DNA of 23,140 bases, taken from the IMG/VR virus record IMGVR_UViG_3300012954_000091, positions 1-23,140 of that record. One strand, 5' to 3'. Made by a program: the position numbers and the translations under genes. This stretch comes from a virus. Below are positions 6,361 through 13,294 of the stretch, one piece after another. The notes under the pieces are model-generated. The model ran no database searches. It had not been told where the DNA came from and was given only the letters and a program-made list of their open reading frames with translations. Position 1 is the first letter of the stretch. Every line of letters begins with the position of its first letter.

Positions 6361-7758
6361 ATGAGCAAAGTAACCAAATTTTTAGGCAATGTAGTAGGCG
6401 GCATTTTTGGCGGTGCTGGAGATATGAGAGATTATCAACATGCGGCAAGATTGTTTACAGATGACTACATGCGTCTTGCACCTAAAGTTGAATTTTTATA
6501 CCATGTTTATTTTGATATTAATAAGGCCGCGGCAAGATCACCAGGTGCAGGTATAGGATGGTCAAAGTCAGAACCTAACATTGAAGTTGGAATGCTTGTA
6601 AAAGCATGTCAAGTACCAGGAGTAAATGTTAATACCGAAGTAAAAAATCAATACGGTAAAAAAACAAATGTACAAACACAAGTACAATATACACCAATTA
6701 ATATTACTTTCCATGATGATAACGTAAACATGGTAAGCGGTATGTGGCAACAATACTTTAAAAATTATTATGCTGATTCTAACTACCCAGATGAACTGTC
6801 TAGACAGCCTGCTTACAATGGCGCGGCAACAAAAAGCGATGGTGGCAGTAGAGGAAAACAAGGAGCAGGTCAAGCACCTTATAGTTTTGGTTATGACAGT
6901 TACACTGCTGGTCATTTCTTTAATAAGATTAGTATCTATCAATTAAGTAGACACAGATTTTTTGAATATACATTAATTAATCCTATCATTAGTAGTTGGC
7001 AAGGTCCGCAACTTAATTCAAGTAGTAGTGCACCAGCAGACAATCAAATGACTTTGATATATGAAGGAATAAAATATGCTGAAGGTAGAGTAAGCAAAAA
7101 CAATCCAGATGGATTTGCACAATTACATTATGATTCAACACCAAGTCCTTTAAGTATACTAGGCGGAGGAAGTGCATCGTTGTTTGGTAACACAGGAGTA
7201 CTTGCTGGAGGACTAGATGTGTTTGGTGACTTAATGGATCCTAACGTAACAAGTAATCCACTTGCACTACTTGGTACAGCAATTAAGGCAAAGAACACAT
7301 ACGAGAATGCAAAAAAATTAACTAAACAAGGTGTTAAAAGTGAGATAACAAGTATTGCAACAGGTGCAATTACAAACACTATTGAAGATACTGTGCAAAT
7401 TGCAGGATTAAACAAAGTAGGACAAACACAAGCAGTAAAAGTTGAAACACAAGACACAGTAGTGGCAAACTCTAAAGATATACAAAATAAAGCAGAAACT
7501 AACACTGTTGAAAATAATAGTTACTTTACTCCAGCAGAAACTGCAAGGTTAAAAGAATTAGGTGTAGCAGAAGGTACAACAGGAGTTGGATCATTCGGCA
7601 ATAATTTAGGAGATGGATCTGTACAAGCATTTCAAAATGCTATAAACAGTGCAAACAATAATATAACATATCAAGCAGGTGATGCTGTACTTCTTAATAA
7701 AAATTATGAGTATGTTCAACGAGGCACATCTGCATTAACAGTTGTACCAGTACAGTAG
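6361..7758 (+). CDS. Tail tube/baseplate-associated protein (gp19/gp48/gp54-like fold, tentative)
   Basis: 465 residues. Residues ~40-250 carry a conserved block known to me from marine T4-like phages: LAPKVEFLYHVYFDIN, VKACQVPGVNVNTEV, QYTPINITFHDDN, FEYTLINPIISSW and a C-terminal HYDSTPSPLSILGGG. The arrangement resembles the tube-fold proteins of T4 (gp19 and its baseplate relatives gp48/gp54), which initiate the tube on the baseplate; this is an inference from pattern, not an alignment. The remaining ~190 residues are low-complexity, rich in Asn, Thr, Ala, Gly and Val. Start ATG is directly behind a leaderless-type late element. Late virion expression is likely; the exact T4 counterpart is undecided. 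Confidence 0.6.
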   Translation: MSKVTKFLGNVVGGIFGGAGDMRDYQHAARLFTDDYMRLAPKVEFLYHVYFDINKAAARSPGAGIGWSKSEPNIEVGMLVKACQVPGVNVNTEVKNQYGKKTNVQTQVQYTPINITFHDDNVNMVSGMWQQYFKNYYADSNYPDELSRQPAYNGAATKSDGGSRGKQGAGQAPYSFGYDSYTAGHFFNKISIYQLSRHRFFEYTLINPIISSWQGPQLNSSSSAPADNQMTLIYEGIKYAEGRVSKNNPDGFAQLHYDSTPSPLSILGGGSASLFGNTGVLAGGLDVFGDLMDPNVTSNPLALLGTAIKAKNTYENAKKLTKQGVKSEITSIATGAITNTIEDTVQIAGLNKVGQTQAVKVETQDTVVANSKDIQNKAETNTVENNSYFTPAETARLKELGVAEGTTGVGSFGNNLGDGSVQAFQNAINSANNNITYQAGDAVLLNKNYEYVQRGTSALTVVPVQ

Positions 7759-7767
7759 GAAAATAAA

Positions 7768-8154
7768 ATGAAAGAAACTTTTTCGAACTTACCATTAGAT
7801 GTTCAAATAAAAAAGAAAGATAGTGCAGAAGACAGTATCTTATATTTTGATTCTTTAAACAAATTAGAACTACAATTTAAAGCAAGTGAAAGTGATGCCG
7901 CAATAGCATTTTTTCAAAAAAGAGGAATGCAAGAAAGTGCGGCAAAAAGTGTAGCATTTATATTTTTAAAACAATGTAAGATAGATGAAGTAAGTCCATT
8001 TGAATTACTTTCACAACTACAAGGCTTAACAGAAACACAACTAGACAATGTACTAGGAGAAATTTTAAACATAAACAGAATAAATGTTTCTGCATTAGGA
8101 ACTAGAAAGCCAGATACTGGAGATAACCCAGCCAAGAGGAACATCATTGCATAA
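7768..8154 (+). CDS. Conserved hypothetical protein, possible baseplate or assembly factor
   Basis: 128 residues, mostly helical, not recognised with certainty. The sequence has an N-terminal acidic/basic stretch (residues 14-23), a central helical region (residues ~35-100) and a C-terminal NPAKRNIIA. There are no membrane segments or catalytic motifs. It starts 9 bases after the previous stop behind a weak TAGGA site and ends in a one-base TAATG overlap with gp4, so it is translated within the 6361-8600 late operon. Location between a tube-type protein and a head-completion protein suggests virion assembly, but nothing in the sequence shows its function. Confidence 0.7.
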   Translation: MKETFSNLPLDVQIKKKDSAEDSILYFDSLNKLELQFKASESDAAIAFFQKRGMQESAAKSVAFIFLKQCKIDEVSPFELLSQLQGLTETQLDNVLGEILNINRINVSALGTRKPDTGDNPAKRNIIA

Positions 8155-8600
8155 TGGCCAAATTAGGAAACTTTGCCCGTGGCAGGTATGAACTAAAAAA
8201 CCCAGAAAAATATATAGGAAACAAAACTCCTAATTATAGATCAAGTTGGGAATGGCATTTTATGAAACTGTGTGATGAACATCCAGCAGTTGCAAAATGG
8301 GCAAGTGAAAGTATAAAGATTCCTTATAGAAATCCGTTAGATGGAAAGTATACAGTTTACGTTCCTGACTTTTTTATTGTGTATGCAAACAGTAAAGGAA
8401 AAACTAAAGCGGAAATAATTGAAATTAAACCAGAGAACCATACAGTCAAAGAACAAGTTGGCAAAAGTGCATACAACCAAGCAAACTATATTAAGAATAA
8501 AGCAAAATGGGAAGCGGCCGCCAAATACTGTAAGCAGTATGGTATCCAATTTAGAGTGGTAACTGAAAAAGATTTATTCCACCAAGGCAAGAGAAGATAA
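8154..8600 (+). CDS. 4: Head completion protein gp4 (PD-(D/E)XK nuclease-like fold)
   Basis: 148 residues, almost the same as T4 gp4 (150). Conserved features are YRSSWEWHFMKLCDEHP (residues ~28-44), IPYRNPLDGK, VPDFF with Asp72, EIIEIKP with Glu90 and Lys92, and KWEAAAKYC near the C-terminus. The E-x-K and upstream D match a PD-(D/E)XK nuclease-type core related to TnsA. In T4 this protein acts after DNA packaging to finish the head before tail joining. The start overlaps the previous stop by one base (TAATG), indicating coupled translation. It is followed by gp16 after 8 bases. Confidence 0.85.
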   Translation: MAKLGNFARGRYELKNPEKYIGNKTPNYRSSWEWHFMKLCDEHPAVAKWASESIKIPYRNPLDGKYTVYVPDFFIVYANSKGKTKAEIIEIKPENHTVKEQVGKSAYNQANYIKNKAKWEAAAKYCKQYGIQFRVVTEKDLFHQGKRR

Positions 8601-8608
8601 GTATTATT
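8598..8608 (+). promoter_or_regulatory. Possible variant late promoter, leaderless type, before gp16
   Basis: TAAGTA (8598-8603), TTATT, then ATG at 8609: the same spacing and the same T before ATG as the other elements, but with one base differing from TAAATA. Confidence 0.4.
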
Positions 8609-9103
8609 ATGACAAAGAAATTAGAAGAATTGTTAGATCTACCTGAAGTTAAAGAAACTATGGAGCAGGTTGAAGAACCAAAAACAGTTGTTGAGGTCAA
8701 AAAAGAAACTGACAACCTTGAGCGAAGTATTGCAGAATTTGATAAAATCTCTGCCGCTTTACCCATGGTAAAAGGACTTGGAGAATTAGCAGATAAAGAA
8801 CTAGATGATCTAGCAGAAAAAGCCAAACAAAGTTATGAAGATCTAATGGACTTGGGCATGAATGTAGAATCTAGATATGCAGGTAGGGTATTTGAGACAG
8901 CAAGTAATATGCTTAAAAATGCCATAGATGCAAAGAGTCAAAAACTAGATAAAAAGTTAAAAATGGTTGAATTACAACTTAAAAAACAAAATTTAGATCA
9001 AAAACAGGGTGATAATGCTGATACAGTGGATGCAGAAGGCTATGTAGTCATGGATCGCAACGCCATTTTAGATAAGATTTTAAACAAGGATCAAGATAAA
9101 TAA
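8609..9103 (+). CDS. 16: Terminase small subunit gp16
   Basis: 164 residues, the same length as T4 gp16. The central coiled-coil core SYEDLMDLGMNVESRYAGRV (residues ~75-94) and the following AKSQKLDKKLKMVELQLKKQ (residues 109-128) match the gp16 family. It forms rings that recognise or hold DNA and regulate the large terminase during headful packaging. The N-terminus is acidic, and the C-terminus ends with GYVVMDRNAILDKIL, a segment common in marine relatives. The large subunit is 2.6 kb downstream rather than adjacent as in T4. Start ATG lies at the leaderless spacing from a TAAGTA element. Confidence 0.82.
   Translation: MTKKLEELLDLPEVKETMEQVEEPKTVVEVKKETDNLERSIAEFDKISAALPMVKGLGELADKELDDLAEKAKQSYEDLMDLGMNVESRYAGRVFETASNMLKNAIDAKSQKLDKKLKMVELQLKKQNLDQKQGDNADTVDAEGYVVMDRNAILDKILNKDQDK
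9097..9102 (+). promoter_or_regulatory. Late promoter for gene at 9122 (leadered)
   Basis: TAAATA overlapping the end of gp16, then AACGT and a predicted +1 A at 9108. A short leader with AAAGGAG follows. Confidence 0.55.
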
Positions 9104-9121
9104 ACGTAGTTAAAGGAGAAT

Positions 9122-9631
9122 ATGATGGCTGACACATTTAAAAAATATCTTGCAGAAGCCGCAAAGCAGTATGACTTTGTAATCAAAGTTGCTGGAGATT
9201 TAGAAGAAGGTTTTGAAGATCAATTGGAAGTAGCATTAAAGAAGTTTGATGTTGCTAATTTATCAGCAGGTAAGAAGACACCAATACAAAGTGTGCCATT
9301 AGATTTCCCACAGTTGACAAATACAGAAGTAACAGTATATGAAACAACTGTAAATTATCCAACTACACAACATGAATTAAGAGCATATCTATCAGGCGTA
9401 CTTAATATGCAAGATGATATGATACGTGTACGTAAACCAGGTGAACCAACAGAAGAATATCAAGCAAGTAGCGAAGACGAAAAGCCATACGAAGATAAAC
9501 TTTTAGATAGTGAATACAAAGACTCACCTGAAGTAGACAAAGACAAATTAGTAACAACTGAAAAAGGTAAAGAGACGTTTTTACAGCAGTTAGCAAAAGA
9601 ACAAAAAGAACGTCATAAAGGAGCAGAATAA
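9122..9631 (+). CDS. Conserved marine T4-like phage protein, possible head-associated protein
   Basis: 169 residues. The N-terminal FKKYLAEAAKQYDFVIKVAGD is of the 'FKxYLxE' type seen at the start of many small virion or head proteins of marine T4-like phages. The middle contains KKTPIQSVPLDFPQLTNTEV and a YPTTQHELRAYL helix, a family I remember from cyanophages and relatives without assigned function. The C-terminal third is strongly charged (Glu, Lys, Asp). Two adjacent ATGs exist (9122 and 9125); AAAGGAG at 9112-9118 fits the second one slightly better. It ends in a one-base overlap with the next gene. Head association is an inference from context. Confidence 0.72.
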   Translation: MMADTFKKYLAEAAKQYDFVIKVAGDLEEGFEDQLEVALKKFDVANLSAGKKTPIQSVPLDFPQLTNTEVTVYETTVNYPTTQHELRAYLSGVLNMQDDMIRVRKPGEPTEEYQASSEDEKPYEDKLLDSEYKDSPEVDKDKLVTTEKGKETFLQQLAKEQKERHKGAE

Positions 9632-10428
9632 TGGCATCACGTGAAATGTATGACGTACTAGAACGTTTGAAAGAATTAGATAAAAAGAATCCTAATGTAA
9701 TTAATGACGCTGTAGATAATACAGAAAAAATGAATCCTCCAGTAGAAGAGGCAAAAAAGAAAATGGTAAAAGATCCTAAGACAGGTAAAATGGTTCCGGA
9801 TTATGCCATAGACGGTAAAGGCAAAGACGATCTTAAAAAAGAAGATGTTAAAGAGTCAATTACAATTAGTGCAGACTCACCAGAAGACTTACCAATGATT
9901 GCACAAATTATGAAACTTGCAGGATTACAGCAAGTATCTCCAGAAATGATGCCAGACAAAGATAATGTTCCAATGATGAAACCAGATGATAACGTAAATG
10001 GTTCACCATGTGGCAGTGAAGATGAAGAAGCAGAAGAAGGTTTTGCAAATTCAATGGGAGATGAAAGAGAAGAACCTACTTACAAAGGTTATGATCCAGA
10101 CTATGCTAAAGACGCAGGTATGGCAACAAGAAAAACCAAAATGATTCCAGCAAACAGTGGAGATAATCCATTGGAATCAATCGAAGATAAATTAAGAACA
10201 GAGTATAAAACTTTTAAAGAAGAACTTTGGAATGCATTATCAGATGGCAAAGAAAGCACAGACGAAGGTAGAGGCAGAGGTAAACTTATGGCAGGACGTG
10301 GCCGTGGTAAACTAATGGCTGGACGTGGTCGTGGTAAAGTAATGGCTAGTAGAGGACGTGGTAAAATGCCAAAAGAAGATATCAAAACAACAGAAGGTCG
10401 TGGACGCGGCAAAGGTAAAAAGAAGTAA
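9631..10428 (+). CDS. Conserved marine phage protein with C-terminal RGRGK repeats
   Basis: 265 residues, hydrophilic. Family segments recalled from marine T4-like phages are ISADSPEDLPMIAQIMKLAG (residues ~78-97) and ANSGDNPLE followed by the LRTEYKTFKEEL helix. The middle is acidic and Met/Pro/Asp-rich. The last ~55 residues are different: four 9-residue units with GRGRGK or SRGRGK cores plus a final EGRGRGKGKKK, giving a very basic Arg/Gly/Lys tail that resembles nucleic-acid-binding AT-hook or RGG tails. Lies between the gp16/9122 pair and another putative virion protein; a DNA-condensing internal head protein is possible but unproven. AAAGGAG precedes the ATG, which overlaps the preceding stop. 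Confidence 0.7.
   Translation: MASREMYDVLERLKELDKKNPNVINDAVDNTEKMNPPVEEAKKKMVKDPKTGKMVPDYAIDGKGKDDLKKEDVKESITISADSPEDLPMIAQIMKLAGLQQVSPEMMPDKDNVPMMKPDDNVNGSPCGSEDEEAEEGFANSMGDEREEPTYKGYDPDYAKDAGMATRKTKMIPANSGDNPLESIEDKLRTEYKTFKEELWNALSDGKESTDEGRGRGKLMAGRGRGKLMAGRGRGKVMASRGRGKMPKEDIKTTEGRGRGKGKKK
10267..10374 (+). repeat. 27-bp coding tandem repeat (four units) encoding RGRGK
   Basis: Units at 10267-10293, 10294-10320, 10321-10347 and 10348-10374 encode GRGRGKLMA, GRGRGKLMA, GRGRGKVMA and SRGRGKMPK. Synonymous changes between units show that the protein repeat is maintained while the DNA has diverged. Confidence 0.9.
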
Positions 10429-10439
10429 GGGGATAAAAA

Positions 10440-10826
10440 ATGGCAACAGTAGCAAGAGTACACGGATCAGGATTATCAACAGCAGGAAATGTTTTTAGTC
10501 CAGGAGCATTCGCTTTTAAAATTTTAGTAAAAATTGCAAACGGTACAGCAGTTGATCTAAGAGGTGAAGATGATGCCATTGACGAAACAGTTGAAGCAAT
10601 TTGTAAAGAAATTAATCCTTTAATTTATTGCACTACTGATGACAACAGTGGTACAATGACTGTAGTAATGGATAACCAAGCAACAGCGGCAGACTTACAA
10701 GCACGTATTAGACTAATTGGTAAAGCGGCAAACTATCCAACTAGCACAGTAACAGCAGTTGGACCAAATACTATTGATACAAGCGGTACATTAGTAACTG
10801 ACGCGGCAACATTAATAGCAACGTAA
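10440..10826 (+). CDS. Conserved putative virion structural protein
   Basis: 128 residues, beta/alpha pattern, rich in Ala, Thr, Val and Asp. It starts MATVARVHGSG, a beginning I recall from a family of small proteins in marine T4-like phages, with a helical DDAIDETVEAICKEI segment in the middle and a Thr/Val-rich C-terminus. There are no catalytic motifs, no signal peptide and no membrane segment. AAGGGG precedes the ATG, 11 bases after the previous stop, and a strong terminator follows at 10848, so this is the last gene of the 6361-10826 late operon. Virion decoration or an internal-head role is a guess from context. Confidence 0.65.
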   Translation: MATVARVHGSGLSTAGNVFSPGAFAFKILVKIANGTAVDLRGEDDAIDETVEAICKEINPLIYCTTDDNSGTMTVVMDNQATAADLQARIRLIGKAANYPTSTVTAVGPNTIDTSGTLVTDAATLIAT

Positions 10827-10847
10827 TTTAAAAATTATAATAGATTC

Positions 10848-10874
10848 AATAGGCGCTCAGGCGCCTATTTTTTT
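10848..10874 (+). terminator. Rho-independent terminator
   Basis: Perfect 9-bp stem (AATAGGCGC with GCGCCTATT), TCAG loop, then a T-run to 10874. Ends the operon and is followed by a late promoter four bases later. Confidence 0.92.
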
Positions 10875-10877
10875 CAT

Positions 10878-10888
10878 TAAATATTCGT
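10878..10888 (+). promoter_or_regulatory. Late promoter, leaderless type, for gene at 10889
   Basis: TAAATA (10878-10883), TTCGT, ATG at 10889. The whole space between terminator and ATG is only 14 bases and has no Shine-Dalgarno. Confidence 0.78.
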
Positions 10889-11227
10889 ATGATTGACTGG
10901 GCAGAATATTTCCAAAAAATAAAACCTGTATGTCCATGGAGTTTAGCGGCATGGAAAAAGAACGAAATTAAAATAGTGGAATGGTCAGGAACATGGGAAC
11001 CTTTAGAAAACAATCAAGCAATAGTATATACATTCAAAGATATTAATCGTAGACGACTGAAAAAACTTTGTAAAAAATTAAATGTAAGTTATGAATATGA
11101 ATGGTTGTGGAGTGAGCCTAATTATGGAAAATTTGCTAGTCCTGTACCTATACTAATACAACAAGATAGACGTAAACTATTTGATTTACGTTATGATCAA
11201 GGTTATTATAACGATATAGAAATATAA
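10889..11227 (+). CDS. Hypothetical protein upstream of the terminase
   Basis: 112 residues, not recognised. Aromatic-rich (eight Trp and many Tyr), with basic stretches (residues ~53-64, INRRRLKKLCKKL) and conserved-looking PVCPWSLAAWKKNEIKIVEW near the N-terminus. No membrane segment, signal or metal motif. It has its own leaderless-type late promoter and is followed after 21 bases by another gene with the same arrangement. Late expression next to the packaging ATPase suggests a morphogenesis role, but that is only context. Confidence 0.7.
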   Translation: MIDWAEYFQKIKPVCPWSLAAWKKNEIKIVEWSGTWEPLENNQAIVYTFKDINRRRLKKLCKKLNVSYEYEWLWSEPNYGKFASPVPILIQQDRRKLFDLRYDQGYYNDIEI

Positions 11228-11237
11228 AATAGTAAAA

Positions 11238-11248
11238 TAAATACTATT
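11238..11248 (+). promoter_or_regulatory. Late promoter, leaderless type, for gene at 11249
   Basis: TAAATA (11238-11243), CTATT, ATG at 11249. No Shine-Dalgarno upstream. Confidence 0.75.
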
Positions 11249-11677
11249 ATGAAGACGGAATACACAAACGCCTTCTTTGAAATAGTATGTGAGACAAAAG
11301 AAACATACGGTTATAACATTCCGATTGAACTTGAGTCTTACATTGTTTACCTTTTGGCAAGTCATTTAGATAAACCAGACTTTATGCCACAACAATCATT
11401 TGCAGAAGCATATCTTAAATTGAAAAGGCCTTACACACAAAACGCAAAACAATTAGGTGATACATGTTTGTTTATAACAGGCGTATTCCCGTCATATGGC
11501 GCTGATAAAGGTTTAGACATACGTTACTATAGCAACATAGGAAAAAGCAGTTATAGCATGGCTAGTGAATGTTTAAATATAGATTTATTTGAAGGTTTAA
11601 GCACACATTTTGATATACTACGTTCATTTATAGATACAAGTATCAATAAACGTAAATCCCCACAAATATTGGGTTAA
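11249..11677 (+). CDS. Conserved hypothetical protein, possible bacterial-type family
   Basis: 142 residues, mostly helical. The central segment KQLGDTCLFITGVFP, then the YGADKGLDIRYYSNIGKSSY stretch, resembles a family of uncharacterised bacterial proteins in which 'GD-x-x-LF-x-x-G-x-FP' is followed by 'YY-x-x-x-G-x-x-[AS]Y'. The likeness is from memory. There are no catalytic residues that I can name. It is a single-gene unit with a leaderless-type late promoter and lies 8 bases before gp17. A host-derived origin or an assembly role are both possible. Confidence 0.68.
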   Translation: MKTEYTNAFFEIVCETKETYGYNIPIELESYIVYLLASHLDKPDFMPQQSFAEAYLKLKRPYTQNAKQLGDTCLFITGVFPSYGADKGLDIRYYSNIGKSSYSMASECLNIDLFEGLSTHFDILRSFIDTSINKRKSPQILG

Positions 11678-11685
11678 ATACTTAT
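11675..11685 (+). promoter_or_regulatory. Late promoter, leaderless type, for terminase large subunit
   Basis: TAAATA (11675-11680), CTTAT, ATG at 11686. It overlaps the stop codon of the preceding gene. No Shine-Dalgarno. Confidence 0.78.
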
Positions 11686-13278
11686 ATGGCACAGAATGCA
11701 AAAAGTCTTGACGGCGTACTTGTTAAAAAAGCACACCAAAGGACTAGATATACAGAAAAAGAAATACAAGAATTACAGTCTTGTGCTCACCCCGACACAG
11801 GCGCAAAATTCTTTATGGATAATTTCTTTTACATACAACATCCTACACAAGGGAAATTAAGATTCAAACCTTTTGAGTTTCAAGAAAGATTAGTAGACTC
11901 ATATCATAGCCATAGATTTAATATTAACATGTTGCCTAGACAAACAGGTAAGTCAACTACGGCGGCAGGTTATCTATTATGGTATGCCATGTTCAATCCA
12001 GATGTAACTGTTCTTATTGCCGCACACAAGTATGCAGGTGCACAAGAAATTATGCATCGTATTCGTTATGCTTACGAAGACTGTCCAGATCATATTAGGT
12101 GCGGTGTAACCTCATACAACAAAGGATCAATGGAATTTGATAACGGCTCACGAATAGTTTCACAGACCACAACAGACAATACAGGACGTGGTATGTCCAT
12201 ATCATTACTATATTGTGATGAGTTTGCATTTGTTAATCCTACTATTGCAAAAGAATTTTGGACTGCAATATCTCCTACACTAGCAACAGGAGGTAAAGCA
12301 ATCATTACTTCAACACCTAACAGTGACGAAGATCAGTTTGCACTTATATGGACAGAAGCAATGAAACGTTTTGATGAACATGGTAATGATACTGAAGTTG
12401 GAATAAATGGTTTCTATGCTTTTTCAGCACATTGGAGTGAACACCCTGACAGAGATGATGCATGGGCCGCTGAAGAAAAATCACGTATTGGTGAAGAACG
12501 TTTTAGACGTGAACACGAATGTGAATTCTTAATCTTTGACGAAACATTAATTAATAGTGTTAAACTTGCAGAACTTGAAGGTACAGATCCATTAAGAAAA
12601 TTTGGTCAAACACGTTGGTATAAAGATATAAATCCAAACTTTACATATGTTGTAAGTTTAGATCCAAGTTTAGGTACAGGCGGAGATTATGCCGCAATAC
12701 AAGTTTTTGAATTACCTAGTTTTGAACAAGTTGCAGAATGGCAACACAATACTTCACCTGTACAAGTGCAAGTTAGAGTACTTGCAGACATAACAAAAAC
12801 TATAATGGAAGATGGTCAACAACGTGGATCTAAATTACCACAAGTGTATTACAGTGTAGAAAATAATACTATTGGAGAAGCAGTATTAGTTGCTATCAAC
12901 GAGTTTGGAGAAGAAAACATTTATGGTATGTTTTTAAGTGAACCAGCACGTAAAGGACATGTACGTAAATTCCGTAAAGGATTTAATACAACACACAAGA
13001 CAAAAATTTCAGCATGTGCTAAATTTAAGCAACTATTAGAGAATGGACAACTTAAGATTAAATCCAAACCTTTAATATCAGAACTAAAGGCATTTGTTGC
13101 ACATGGCACTACATTTGGTGCTAAAACTGGCGAACATGACGATCTAGTAATGAGTACAATGCTTAATATTCGTATGCAAAAGATACTTGCAGACTGGGAT
13201 CCTGCTATATATGAGAAGATGCGTGATGCAGATGCCGAAAGTAGTGTAATGCCCATGCCTGTCTTTATTTCATTCTAG
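11686..13278 (+). CDS. 17: Terminase large subunit gp17 (packaging ATPase-nuclease)
   Basis: 530 residues (T4 gp17 has 610). The N-terminal ATPase shows Walker A PRQTGKST (Lys89), Walker B LLYCDEFAF (Asp178, Glu179) and the coupling motif TSTPNS. The C-terminal RNase H-like nuclease shows VVSLDPSLGTGGDYAAI (Asp326, Asp334), Glu392 in YYSVENN, and HDDLV (Asp485/Asp486). It pumps DNA into the prohead and cuts the concatemer. Both domains look complete, so the shorter length reflects lean termini. A leaderless-type late promoter precedes the ATG. The small subunit gp16 lies 2.6 kb upstream, with three conserved proteins of unknown role and two orphans between them. Confidence 0.95.
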   Translation: MAQNAKSLDGVLVKKAHQRTRYTEKEIQELQSCAHPDTGAKFFMDNFFYIQHPTQGKLRFKPFEFQERLVDSYHSHRFNINMLPRQTGKSTTAAGYLLWYAMFNPDVTVLIAAHKYAGAQEIMHRIRYAYEDCPDHIRCGVTSYNKGSMEFDNGSRIVSQTTTDNTGRGMSISLLYCDEFAFVNPTIAKEFWTAISPTLATGGKAIITSTPNSDEDQFALIWTEAMKRFDEHGNDTEVGINGFYAFSAHWSEHPDRDDAWAAEEKSRIGEERFRREHECEFLIFDETLINSVKLAELEGTDPLRKFGQTRWYKDINPNFTYVVSLDPSLGTGGDYAAIQVFELPSFEQVAEWQHNTSPVQVQVRVLADITKTIMEDGQQRGSKLPQVYYSVENNTIGEAVLVAINEFGEENIYGMFLSEPARKGHVRKFRKGFNTTHKTKISACAKFKQLLENGQLKIKSKPLISELKAFVAHGTTFGAKTGEHDDLVMSTMLNIRMQKILADWDPAIYEKMRDADAESSVMPMPVFISF

Positions 13279-13283
13279 TAGCA

Positions 13284-13294
13284 TAAATAACAGT
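13284..13294 (+). promoter_or_regulatory. Late promoter, leaderless type, for gene at 13295
   Basis: TAAATA (13284-13289), ACAGT, ATG at 13295. No Shine-Dalgarno. Confidence 0.75.

Noticed and set aside
11574-11585. Another TAAATA inside the gene at 11249
   Set aside because: The base at the expected +1 is T, no ATG follows at the right distance, and it is within coding sequence; treated as chance.
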